64,000 nucleotides of DNA from Sambucus nigra (Eukaryota > Streptophyta > Magnoliopsida > Dipsacales > Adoxaceae). The position numbers and the translations under genes were made by a program. Location of the stretch: contig OX422208.1 in assembly GCA_949130495.1 (NCBI GenBank), forward strand, positions 396,512,561-396,576,560, written 5' to 3'. The notes beneath the pieces are model-generated. The model did no database searches, was not told the origin of the DNA, and saw only the letters and a program-made list of their open reading frames with translations. Positions 11,784-24,110 of this stretch are shown piece after piece. The number at the start of each line of letters is the position of its first letter. Position 1 is the stretch's first letter.

Positions 11784-13456
11784 ACTGTAACAACCCCCAA
11801 TTTCTCACGTAAAGGTTGGTCAGACAGAGTACACCCAAGATGGGGCTTGTTATACAATTTATATCATTCTCAGCATCAAGACCATAAAATATTTACTCAC
11901 AAACCATATTTGAATTTTAAACTGGATTATAATTAATAATCATGACAATAATAAGTCCAACATCCACATAATATAAATAAAATCCCAACATAAACATAAA
12001 TGTCTCAACCGACTAAAATAAATTAGACTTTGGGCTTATGCCCAAACAAAATTTCCAAAAATAATAAAACTGAAATAAAAAGCAACGTAGTCTAGAATCA
12101 ATTATATGAATTTTGATGCGCTGCAATGCTAATCTCTTGATAGTCCTACTATACCTATCTAGGAGACCTCGGGGAAAACATTTATAATTTTGGGTCAGGG
12201 ACCTAGAGTGTGCAAGAATTTACTTACTAAATTTATTGTGCAAAAGTACAATTAATTCAAGGTGAACATCTCTCATCATCACTCGCATACATTAAGAATC
12301 TCACCTCTCATTTAAGAGCAATGCTAAACGTACAACCACCCAAGTCCAAAAGTAGATAGAAAAAAAAATGCCAATGTAATTATAAGTACGCATCTAACAT
12401 AATTAACGTACTGAAATAGAAGCATTTACGTTCCAGTTGCTACTACCCAAGGTACCCCAGCCACTACTCATAAAGTGACATAACAATTTATCAAGCATAC
12501 TACATAGTATTGGGTCTGTGTTTTATAGTCTACATCATTAGACTAGGAATTCATCTTATTTATTTCCATTAATTTTTATATATGTCCATATATATATGCG
12601 ACACTAAGGCATCTACCGATAGCATCTTGTTCGTGCTCTATCGGTAAGTCCGAAGGAGTCTTCTATCCACAATGGACATCATAACACACATACAAGTGGG
12701 GAGGTACCTATGTGATACATCAATGCACGGCCCATACCCAGCGATGACACATGAACCCCAGCATCAACACTTATCTCCCATAAGTAGCACTACTACGTAG
12801 TTCCTAAAATATGACCTACACTGCGCCTAGTCCACATGTGTCGATGTGTCCTACGGTTCCGAACGTGCGTAACCCCAAATGATAGGATAGTCCACGAATA
12901 TAGGTACGTCCACACAAAGTATAAATACAGATTACCATATGTAAGGGTAATTTCTCTATAATTACCCCTAGCTGACTCGTAAGGATTATCCGTAATTATC
13001 CTTAGTTAATAATTAACCGTCAAGTAAATTATTAACTTCCTTTTCTTTATAAAATACAATTAACCATCTAGTTAATTATTTGAGTCCCCTTTCTTCATAT
13101 AATACTTTAAACCATCTAGTTAATTTCTTTCGGTAATTACCCTACCAGTTAACCTCTAGCTGCCCCATAAGGATTCCCATAACCGTTCTACATTAATGAT
13201 CTACCATAACGTAAATTACTAAATTCTTTCCTTTATAAAATACAATTAACCATCCGGTTAATTTAACTTTCACAATTATTAGTAACGTCACTAATCTATT
13301 TTTAATAAATTCAATAATTACCTATAAAGGGTCCCACTAACTCGTATAAATTTTTAAAATTCCCCCGGATACAATAGCGGATTCCACGACCGGACCCCCT
13401 AGGTCAAACCGGTTCGGACCGCCCTTGTGTGAGAGCCTACTAACCCAATATATTTC

Positions 13457-16280
13457 TGTAACACCCCGCGCAAAACATGAGGCGCTACTACGATTAAAAC
13501 TAAACTAAATCCTCAAAAATTAGTATAGAGCATCTATATTCCACAAAATAAATATAAGGGATCCAAAATCTTACACTACCAAAATAATTACAATTTGAGT
13601 TTCACTCAAAAATAATACTAAACTTCCAAATAAATTACACATCCCCTCGTCAAAATGCCAGTTGATCCGTTTAAACTGTTGACCCCTGCTGCTGATCCAC
13701 ACACAACATGACATAAAATGTCGGCTAGCCCGTTTAAATTGTCCGCCCTCGCTGATTATGTCGCCAATATATTTTAATACACGTCTTATTATCTTAGGTA
13801 TTAATTCTCAATTCTCAATTTTACAATTTTCAAATTACCCCACCCTTTTAATCGACATGAGATCTTCAAATTACCCCTTAGTCCCGTACCTACGAGTCCC
13901 CAAGAACATATATGTCCTATCCTACATATAGGATGAATTACCAAGATAGAACACGTCCTAGTCTCAAGCCTAGGCTAACGAAATAATGATAAACGTAAAA
14001 ATATGCCCCACCCCGAAATATCAAATCCCCACGAATTTACACTAACTAGACCCATACCTAACAAGCATAAATTTTAACAAAGGCCTACCCACTAGTCCCA
14101 TACCTATCAACCATCCTAAAAATAGGGTTGAGCAACATACTAACCAAAATCCCCTCATCCCCACGATGGCAAAAACGATTAAAACATATCACAGAAAACA
14201 CAATTCAGTATGCACAACATAGAAATTTAATCATAAGGGTCCCAATTTATCTTAAATCAATTACTAGCACCGTCGTTGATTTCAACACGATTAATTTCAT
14301 TCAATAAAGCTAAATTAATTAACATACAATATTCTTTAATATAACATAATCGTTTTCTTTTATAAATCATCTAAAAATTTTAGAATTGTGTACACTTCCC
14401 AAATAACATATAAATAATCCCATAAAATTCTACATGAGAACCTACACCCAAAACCATAAAAACCCAATACTCTAACCTACGTACCCAAGGGTTTCAAAGA
14501 TTAATTCATATTTAAAAGTTTCATAAAACAGTCCCAAAATTAGGGTCCATTTTCTCTAATTAAGTTACTAATTGATTTTAACAAAACACGTGATTAAGGG
14601 TTTAGGCGACACTTAAGATGCATAATACTAAAGGAAAGGAATATAGTACTCATACCTGAATATAAGCTGGTTTAGATCCTAGGTATACGGCAACCCTCGA
14701 GTCTTTGGGTTTGGGGTCTAGCATGCTGGTTAGATATGTATTCTTTGGAGAAAGAAATTTTTATTGAGGATGTGGTAGGCATCGAGATTAGGATTAGTAA
14801 TCTTGATGTGAGGATGTTTGGAATTGATTTGAGGACTTTAGTGTTGTGATGATTTTTGGGAGACAGGATCAAGTAAAAATTCGTGCGTGCAGGATTGGCT
14901 GTATAGACGCCAAATTGTGGATCTTGGGTAGGCGATGTGAACAATTTTGACTGTTAGGTTTCGTCGAATTTCGAGGATGAAATTCCTATGCTAGTGGGGA
15001 AGTTATTAACAAACTGTAATTTTTAAAGTGGTATTTATTTAAATTAATTCAAATTTCAAAAAGGTGTGTAAAAAATGTTGGTTTTTATAAATAAAAAATA
15101 AGGTTTTAAGTGGAATTTAAATCGGTATTAAAATTTGAAAATTTTAACATTTTGTACAAAACTCAGGGAAGGACCTGACCTAAGGAGGATAAAAATAAAA
15201 CAAATTTAAAAATCCAACCGTTTGATCGTGTTGAATTTTTCACAGCAGCTCTATCTCACCGTTCACTACAAAATACTAAAATTTTAATCAATTTTAATGG
15301 TCCAATCATCCGTAGTAAATTTTCGAGTTTTGTGTTTGAGTAGGACTCAAACTCTTTTTGGTATATATATATATAAAGTGACAGGTTTATAACTTTTAAA
15401 ACACATTTTAGACTTCTCAAAAATCAATAGCTTCATTTATTTTCATCTTCTTCCATCTACAAACCTTAGCCCCAAAGTTATCAAGTTTTGACTCAAGATT
15501 GGAACGCTTATTTGGTGTTTTCTCGAGTTTGGGCTAGAGCGAGTTTTGATTGTTTTCGAGAGAGGAACGTTGTGGTGTGATCAGAACTTTGAGGTAGAAT
15601 TTTTATGGCTTTGGTGTGATAATTTTATGGTACGGGACTTACACAATATTCTCTTAAAATTATCTCGAGAGTATTCCGTTTGTTTCATGTGTTATTTGCA
15701 CTTATGTTGAATTGTGGTATTCATTAGAATCCTATGAGATATTTTTTGAATCTAAAATATTGATTCGTCAAGATATTGTATTTATTGATGGGCATGGTGT
15801 CATGAGATTTTTATATGGCATGGAGAATGGTCACCCGTCAATAATTCAAAGGTGAGGCCTGGTGACCCATTGATGTGTTATTGAAAAATTAAAATTGGTA
15901 CAATGCTTGAGTGTTACATTAGATTCGTATATGTGGTTTCATATTATTGCGCTTTATTCACCGTTATTATTTGTGAGCATCTATTCTTGTCATATTGTGT
16001 ACTTCCCCATATTTTTTTTAGTGGCAGGTTAGCATTGATTTGGACGCTACGGATTATTGGAGGATTTTAGAGCATGGAGTTTGGAAGATTATTTTTGTAT
16101 AGCTTGGCAGTGAAATTTATTTGGAGAGTTTAGTATTATTTTTTAGTGGAACTCAAATTATAATTATGTTGGAAGTGTAAGATTTTGGATTCATTATATT
16201 TATTTTGTGGAATATAGATGCTCTATACTAATTTTTGAAGATTTAGTTTGGTTTTAATCATAGTAGTGCGGGGTGTTACA
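13457..16280. mobile_element. LTR-derived unit with head-to-head inverted LTR starts, TSD ATTTC
   Basis: The left end reads TGTAACACCCCGCGC inward and the right end is the same LTR start inverted (GCGGGGTGTTACA). About 190 bases inward from each end are clearly homologous in inverted orientation. ATTTC flanks both sides exactly. The right arm (about 15008-16280) is a nearly complete LTR of the family at 7268-8625, inverted. Left of it, 14967-15002 is a plus-strand signature of a chromovirus pol 3' end (AATTTCGAGGATGAAATTCC) and a polypurine-like GTGGGGAAG. So the 3' LTR seems flipped in place. Ordinary LTR elements have direct repeats. No intact ORF remains. Confidence 0.7.
14967..15002 (+). 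other. Chromovirus pol 3' end signature and polypurine tract
   Basis: AATTTCGAGGATGAAATTCC followed by CTAGTGGGGAAG. In plant Tekay/Del-like chromoviruses a TTCGAGGACGAA-type sequence followed by a G-rich purine tract normally comes immediately before the 3' LTR start TGTAAC. Here the tract is followed by 5'-TTATTAACAAAC and then the wrong (3') end of an inverted LTR. Recognition is from general knowledge of these elements. Confidence 0.55.
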
Positions 16281-17376
16281 ATTTCCAAGAACGGGAATTA
16301 TATTCATCCATCCAAACCCAATTCCAAAGGCTTCAACCTTATAATAATCATTAATATCAAACCCCATGACTTTGTTTACCATCTTAAGATCATTTATTAT
16401 GAATTTTAAAGCCTGGATCAAGTCCTAAATCCCAGGAGTTCATGTTATTGGTGGTTTCATACCAAATCAGATTTATACCTTTAAATTCCCTAAGATTCTA
16501 CAATACTGCAAGTGTTATAATCAACATAAATTCTAGATCTTTAACATAAATAATAATCCTCTACATGTGATCAACCATATCATTTAAACCAGGGATTTAA
16601 AGTATGAATTCCTATCATCCAAGTCACAATTAATACCCATTTTTTCTTGATTTTATATCTTATTTTTAGGTTCAAATTTGCTACAAACATGGTTCAATTC
16701 ATTATTATGTAACCACAAATTCCTAACTAATCCAGAATTCTACATAGAAGAAAAATCACAATGAATTAAGAAATATTTTGGACAAATAAAGTTAGCAAGA
16801 AAATTCTTGCCTGATTTTTTTTACTCTTGGTGAGTTCTTTAGCCTTCTTTCTTGATTTCTCCCTCTCCTAAGACCTTTACCTCCTCTTTCTTCCCAAGGT
16901 GTCTACTAGGATTCTTGGTTAATGATGAGGAGTTTCCTTAATATCCTAAATCATATATTCTAAACTCAATTCTCGAGATGGACTTAAGGTGTCATATTTG
17001 AACCCCGAAATTGACCCAAATTCATAGTCCAAATAGTTTAATAACCTCTCAACATATATACATATATCCTTGGACTATTTCTAAAGGTCTAAAATACATA
17101 AACGAGCTCAAAAGCTCCCTTAACATACACATTTTTATTATGTTTAGACGACACGTAACATAAATAAATTCCTATATGATTTATGTTCTGTGAGTGAATC
17201 TATCATGTCCAATTAAGTCCAATAATTATAAAATCAAGAATAAGTATTGTTTCTCAAATTAAATTTTACTCATTTAAATTTAAATCTCACTTATTTAATT
17301 TATTCCCAAGTTTAATCAGAAATTATTAAATTAATTTTTGCCATAATATTTTATTCCGAAAACATGGGATATCACA

Positions 17377-17950
17377 CGCGAGTGCGGACTAGTTTATAAG
17401 TTGATGTGTGTGGATGTTGTATATCGATATATATCAAGGTAGGTGCATTTTGGTGTGGATGTATAGCTGATAAAGGGCTATGATAACTTGTGTCATTTCT
17501 GTGTTTATTTTATTGTTCGTTGTATGCATGTAAATCCTCTGATTGTTAGCCTTTGTAGATTAGAATATAACAAATAATTGTTATACATTCGTGCAAGTTA
17601 TTGGTGAGAGAGTTGCTACGAATTCCTAAGATGGATTTTATGTTGTATGGCGTGAAAACTCGTCATAATCCATGATTCTAAAATATTTATTTAAGTGGAA
17701 TGGGTGTAAATAAAATTTTGCAAGTTAAGTACAAGGGTGGTGTGGATTGTGTAAGCATGCTTTTCAATATAATTTTGCACATGTGTATATTTTTTTAACA
17801 ACTATGTGTGTGTGTGTGTGTGTGCTCACTCATGCTATGGATATGTTTATATATATTTAAAATTATATATTTTGACTATGGGATATTTTTTTTACACATG
17901 TGAGTGTTAAATATAAATTTAATGATAAAAATAGGTATATGGGTGTTACA
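17377..17950 (-). mobile_element. Possible LTR remnant
   Basis: Ends on the plus strand with GGGTGTTACA (17950), which on the minus strand reads TGTAACACCC, an LTR-start motif. No partner end or target duplication is found. Contains a short (TG)n run near 17804-17823 and nothing else recognisable. Confidence 0.3.
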
Positions 17951-17962
17951 TACTCAATAGGC

Positions 17963-18961
17963 TAGCGGTGCAACCGGTACGGTATGGTCGGTTAAGACCC
18001 TTTACCAATACCAAAATCACGATCTAAATGGTAAAACCATTCGGTACCAATTTACCGATCGGTACATCAAAACAAAAACCAAAACAAAACCGGCCAGTTT
18101 TTTTATTTTTTTGGTATTTTTTGATATTTTTGGTTTCGGTAATTTCGGTTTCAATCGGTTTTTCCCGGTAAATACAAAAATTTCAAATCAGTTTATGCAT
18201 TCAGTAAATCTGGTATATGTTTCGATATTATGATCCGGTAAAATTAAAAACTCATTTAATCGGTTAAATGCATTACTTAAAACTAAAATATAATATAAAT
18301 TGCACTAGAAAATAAAATGAAGATTGTGAAGAAACAAACTAAATTTCATAGTTATTTGTCCACTCCATATCAATACACATTAAGCTCCAAATTAAAAGTT
18401 ACAATATAATAGCCAAATAAAACAACACCATCAAGCAAAATAAACTACAATTCGTTCTTGTCTCATATCAATATGTGTCTCTTCATTCTTCTTTTTTTCC
18501 TTCAATTTTTTCACTTTGCCTGTAAATCAAGACAAAACAAAAAATAATATTAGAAAAACTTAGAGAAACATTCCTAAAAACAACATTAAAAAGACTTGAA
18601 AATGAATGAATGAATGCGATTAGGTTAAACAAATGAAGGGTCATTATAATTGGGTAGATATATTTTTTTAAATATAACTTTTATTTGGTAATTGACATAG
18701 TAAGATGCGATAAGTTTGGTACGGTATTTCGGTACGGTAATTCGGTAATTTTGGTACCATAAATTCGATAGGATAAGTCGGTACGGTAAATTCTGTAAAT
18801 CAGTTTTTTATATCTAAAAACCAAAACCAACCAAAATTTTTATGGAATTTTCAATTTCGGTAAAATCGATTTTCGGTATTTCATAATACAAAACCAAAAC
18901 CATTTTTTGTCGGGCCATAATGGTACGGTACGGTAAAAACCCGTACCAATTGCACCCCTTT
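17963..18961. mobile_element. hAT-like non-autonomous transposon
   Basis: The ends form an imperfect terminal inverted repeat: TAGCGGTGCAACCGGTACGG at the left, and AAAGGGGTGCAATTGGTACGG on the complementary strand at the right. Both subterminal regions are rich in CGGTA / GGTACGGT motifs in both orientations, as in hAT elements, where they bind transposase. No transposase ORF is present. I could not match an 8-bp target duplication, so boundaries are approximate. Confidence 0.55.
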
Positions 18962-19909
18962 ATATGATAGATTTGATTAGACCCATAACGAAAAGAAAAA
19001 AAAAAGATTTAGATTTATATATGCTTAGAAAATCCTACTTCCATCTGAATGTTGAAAACTTTATACTCCATTTGAGAGTTCTATACTATAAAATAAAATA
19101 AATATTTTATCTTAAAGGATTTTCCAAAATAAGGGTTATTACGTTGAGCTCGTCATTACAATAAACTAGAATAACAATTAATAGCATATAAATTAAGCAA
19201 AATGACAACGCTTTACAAATATTTATTTGATCAAAAAGACAATACTACCCTTATATAGCTTTGTATTATCTTTGCTACAAACTTTCAACTTGACTTATGA
19301 CATCGATATTGTGTTCATTGTCGATGGATATCTTTGACACCCCCAACGACCTCCAACCACTCTCCATCATAAAACAATAGTGCACATCAAAAGGATGTTT
19401 TGGAAAGAAGAATTCAAATACTCAGATTTATTTAGTCATACATCTAAAGTTATGGCTGGAACACAAATTTAGGAAAATTTAATAATTTTTTTCTAATTTT
19501 TGTGTCAAATATCTTTTGTAGTATTGTTTGAATGTTAAAATATCTCAATAACTTTTCCATCCAATGTCTATATAAATTAATAATATACATCTACCATGTT
19601 TTTAATATCACAATGTAACTTGTTTATTAATATGTGTTTATATCTTCTCATAGTATGCAGTTTGCAAATATTAAAATTACTTCAAAATGTGTCAAAATGC
19701 GTGTGAAAATTGCGTAAAAACATTCGCAAATCGATAACATGCCATCGGGAACTTTGTTAATATGCCTCTAAAAATGTCATAATGCCTCTGAAGAATTTTT
19801 TCCATCATTGTGTTAATTTATTCAAGCAAGGGCCAAAATAAAAGGACAAAGCTCCAAAGCATCAAATATATATGATTTCATTCTTCTTAATATAAGACCA
19901 CTATATTTA
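18962..19909. other. No recognisable feature
   Basis: AT-rich sequence without recognisable coding motifs or paired terminal repeats. Confidence 0.4.
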
Positions 19910-20061
19910 GGGGTTGTTTTTATGAGCAACATAAAGAGGTGGGATACCATAATTTAATGATATACCATCCGTACTTGATATTGGCTGGGATAAGATTTAA
20001 AGTGATATAAGTTATGTTAAGTTTTCCTCTTATCCCATTATAAGTAGGATCAAATAACCCC
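19910..20061. mobile_element. Short MITE-like element
   Basis: The left end GGGGTTGTTTTTATG and the complement of the right end GGGGTTATTTGATCC form imperfect terminal inverted repeats about 150 bp apart. GTGGGATA and TATCCCA motifs are symmetric further in. No target duplication could be assigned. Confidence 0.45.
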
Positions 20062-20159
20062 AATTTTATCCATGAGATAACTCCTATTTATCCTTTTTTT
20101 ACATCGAGCATCAAAGAGGCCTCATAGTTTCAAAATCACTAGAGTTAATATTGAAAATA

Positions 20160-21200
20160 TGTAGAACCGCTACAGCGGAATAACGCGAATTCTAAAAAAA
20201 CAATTTTAGTAAAACCCTAAAATATGCATCTAGGTGATTGAATTAAATATGAAAATCAAACAATCACAAGATCAAATATTAGGAACACCAAATTCAGGAA
20301 AAATCCCTGAAGGGCAAAACCTTTTATTTTTATAACTTTGAAAATTTTACAATACCATTGACTTACATACAACTTGATCGCCTACAAGAGTAACACACGG
20401 TGCCTTCGTCAAACCTTCAAAGTAATGGCTAGAAATTTGTAGTGGTTCACACACAGATATACCACAAGGACACGCAGTCCTAGACATGCAGTCTTCATGG
20501 TGTAGGTTATCCTCCCCACAAGATTAACTTCATAGAGACTCCCTCCACAATAGCACGCAGCTCTCCGGTTGTAGAGTTCTCCCCACAAAGGTAAAGTTTC
20601 AACAAACTTGAATCTAGGGTTCCAAAAAAAATCACTAAAAGATTGGGATGTTTTGTGAATTGAAAAACAAGGTTTTAAAACCTAAAATTAAAGAAGACGA
20701 AGTGTTTTACTGTTAGCAGATTACTGATATCGAAAATCATCAAGTCTCCTTCTTGAAAGACGCCTCGTTTAACGCACTTTGTATAAAAAAATTAAGGCGG
20801 TGCGTCATTCGAACGAGATCCCATGTCGTTCGAACGAGATCTGATGTCGTTCGAACCAGATCCCATGTCGTTCGTACTAGAAAATTCGCGAAAAATAAAT
20901 TTAATTTTTTATTTCAAAAATTCTTCTTTTAATCTTGAAAAATTCATTTTGACGAAAAACAACGCCTCAACACTTGGAAAAAATTTCAAACCTTTTTAAA
21001 AATTATCCCAACACTTTAAGTGAAATGATAAGGAATTAAAACTCAAACTTACCAAAATTAACCTCGCGGAGTCTTGAATGTTGAAGAACTTGATATTCGG
21101 ATCCGTCTTTGATGCTTGAATGTTCTTGAATGCTTTTCGACGGTGTAGCGGTATATGACATACTAAATTGATAACGGAATTATAAAATAATGTCCTTACA
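20160..21200 (-). repeat. 3' LTR of the copia element
   Basis: Plus-strand ends are TGTAGAACCGC (20160) and GTCCTTACA (21200). The partner is 24111-25120. Contains a 21-bp tandem array at 20806-20880. Confidence 0.85.
20806..20880. repeat. 21-bp tandem repeats in the LTR, core TTCGAACGAGATC
   Basis: Three full and one partial 21-bp units start at 20806, 20827, 20848 and 20869. Each carries the TTCGAAC core. The other LTR has the same array starting at 24726. Related CTCGAACGA-type motifs recur in the internal region (about 22983-23095) and in a related LTR near 29885-30030, so the motif is a family trait. Confidence 0.85.
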
Positions 21201-21216
21201 AATATCCCCCTATGTC
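21201..21216 (-). other. Polypurine tract
   Basis: On the minus strand CATAGGGGGATATT comes immediately before the LTR start TGTAAGGAC. This is the usual site and composition for plus-strand DNA priming in copia elements, and it fixes the element's orientation. Confidence 0.7.
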
Positions 21217-23459
21217 TATGCCGGTATAAAATAAAAACTCCGAATTATCAAATCAAAGTGCCTATACAAATCTAATATCCCCCATGAACCCAAAAATGGA
21301 AAATACTAAAATTTGCAAGTCTTCAAATTTTCTTCAAAAATCTTCAAGATCAAATCTTCAAACCTTTAAGCTTTTCTCATCAAGGTGTGCAACATATGAT
21401 CATCACTTTTGTACCTACACACATGAGATTAAGCAAATACCTTCGTGACGCATCGAGTTTGAAATTATATAAGAATAAAGTTTGAAATGATATAAGAATA
21501 AATCAATCAATATAATCAAATCTCCCCCATAATGCAAACTCCACCATAAAATCATAATTCGATCTCCCCCTTTTTATTATGTCCCCAAATAGACAGATAA
21601 GAAGAAACAAACTAAACATGGAGTGTCACGATAAAAGTTCATAGCAAATATGAATCAAACTACGCGCATGCAAAGGTATATCTCAAAAAAACATCCACAA
21701 ACTATTTTTAATTTTTCAATTTTTTCAAACAAAGCAAAAATAATGATACAAAAATCACACCATAGATTTATACTAAAACAACCAAGTCATGGATATGGAA
21801 TGTATGGGTGTGAACACATTCGATAGGTAAATCAACTCAATCAACCATATGTGCACGATGAATACGTGTACTCCTAACGAATGAACATCAAAAATATCCT
21901 TAGGTGTAAAATTGTTGAATTTAGATGACATCGTCTTAATCAAATCAACAAATCAAAGTCTAAATGATTTCCACACCAATAACGTCCAAACTATTTAGTG
22001 CCGTTTTGAGAACTTTTCAAAGGATGTGCAATCCCATTGATATATCCATCCAAAACTCCCTCATATATAATAATGCAATTTTTTTATATCAAAAGAGTTT
22101 CTAAATTCTCAACTTAGAGAACATCTATTGGCCCAAATCTTTAGCATATTTCATCTTTTTATTGCCTTAATGTTTTATGCGGGCTCTTTTCAAACGGTGG
22201 GTTTCACGACGTGATTATTATTCACTCGCGGCTCTTTCCCATGTTCACTCATCATTTTTTCGAACTAAACAAATTCCTCACGGGTAAATGGATCTTACAT
22301 GCACTACTTTTATTACTCTCGTATTATTGCACTTGGTTTGTTTTAAGGACAAGATTGAGATGAAAACACCCAACCAACATGTGATACAACAAGCACAATA
22401 ATCAAACAAATTTGTGCATGTGTGCAATTAAGGAAATCATGAATCAAACATGTAGGAAGTATCACTTAATTACATCTTAATGACTCCAAACATTATAAAG
22501 CACAAAGATGACATGATGTCTTGTCTCAAAACACTATCAAATAGTCACATGGATAAATGGAATGAAATTGTGACTCGGTCATCCTAAATATTTATCCATA
22601 AAAGGTGCAAACAAAATCCAAAAATCTTTTTGGAATTTTAAATTTGACCAAAAAAAATATGAATGGTCACTCAAAAAAATAGAAAATCTTTTTACATTTT
22701 TCAAATTTTTTCAAAAAGAAAAATAACTATAAAATGATACATCCATCAATAGGCATATAATGTCAGGATGAGAATCATCATATGCTAGAAAATGGTAATC
22801 ACACAAATGAATCATCAGTCAAACATGTGTGATCAAACGAACAATGCGGTGCTATCAATTAAGCATGGATATGATGAATATCTGCATATAAACTGTCCAG
22901 AAGCAACCCAGTAGTACCAAAACATAATCATATGAACACTAGGTACTAAAAACAGAAGGGAAGCAAAAGTTCCAAACATATCGCTCAAATGACTCAGCTC
23001 TGTCGCTCGAACGACAAGGGCATGTCGCGAGAAGCGACTTCGCGCGAGACAGAGTTGTCGCTCAAACGACCTATAGATCTCACTCGAACGAGAAAACCAA
23101 AACTTCCCAGAATGCCCAGAAAATCATACAGTTTTGCCCAGTGCAAAAATTTCGTGAAAACAGTACCTGTAAGGGGCAAAAAGATCCAAAACAGTAGCGA
23201 AACACACAAATGCAACAAATAAATCAATATGCGCTACGTCAAAGTGAGACATAACACTAGAAAGAATATAACATGATGCATAGCTAGTGTATGACAAAAC
23301 ATCCAACACAATCAACTAAACGATCTCACATGGGGTGAATCACGTTCTATCAAACGAGAATCATTAACAAATAGACCATAAGCCTCTAAATCCGATTTTC
23401 TAACCCAAATGAATTTGTAAGGACATGTGGGGGTGTGGGGAATCGAATTTATTCTTCTA

Positions 23460-23930
23460 TTAACCTGCCTAGGTCCTTTTAAAATCTTGTAACAAAAGCA
23501 CCTAAGATGGCCTTACCTACCGCAATGTGTGCAAGTGTAAATCGGGCGGTGAGTGTTATCGAAAGGTGGCCCTCTCCTCAAATTTCTCGGTTACTCTCTC
23601 CGAATTTGCCTAGGTGGCTCTCTCTTAATGATCCTAGGAGGTTCTCTCCTAACAAACTTAGGTGCCTATTTCTTAACAATCCTAGGAAGCTCTCTCACAC
23701 GTGTGGGAATGGGTGCAACATATTTTTCAAGACCAATCCCACCCTTATCCTTTTTTATCTCGACGGTGCCTAAAAAGTTATCAAGTTTTTCAGACCAAGA
23801 CTCCAAATCAAATTTCACTTTACTTGAATCTTTCAATTTCACCTCAAGTTCACCTATCCTAGATTCAAGAAAATGCCTAGAGTCTTCAAACTCTAAAAGT
23901 ACCTTTTTCATAACTTCCATCACACCTCGA
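23460..23930 (-). pseudogene. Copia Gag C-terminal relic with zinc knuckle
   Basis: The minus-strand frame 23666-23923 gives a charged, coiled-coil-like stretch (for example ELEVKLKDSSKVKFDLESW) followed by PIPTRVRELPRIVKK. Downstream, near 23490-23535, lies a zinc knuckle of the pattern CTHCGR-stop-GHLRCFC, which keeps C, C, H and C but carries a stop. This order is usual for plant copia Gag, which binds element RNA. Larger plus-strand ORFs overlapping this region are shadows. Confidence 0.55.
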
Positions 23931-24110
23931 AGACTATCTCTCTCACCATCGACATATCCTAATTTCTATTTAAGCATATCCTCACGTGCCCTAAGATCCT
24001 TAATCAACGCATCAGTATTATCATTATCTAAAGCACGTTTCTTCAATTCAGCTTCAAGTTTCAAGTTTGCCTTTTTTGTCTTTAAAGATTCAAATTACAA
24101 ATTAAATATG

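Larger units (their letters stand above)
11786..17376 (-). mobile_element. Minus-strand 5' LTR, about 2.76 kb, split by a nested insertion
   Basis: Read on the minus strand the LTR starts TGTGATATCCCATG at 17376 and ends GGGGGTTGTTACA at 11786, next to its primer-binding site. It is interrupted by the 2,824-bp unit at 13457-16280, which is flanked by the 5-bp duplication ATTTC (13452-13456 and 16281-16285). Removing the unit and one TSD copy leaves about 2,762 bp, similar in size to the 3.0-kb solo LTR at 2096. End motifs and length suggest a plant Ty3/gypsy chromovirus; this is inferred because no coding part remains. Confidence 0.7.
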
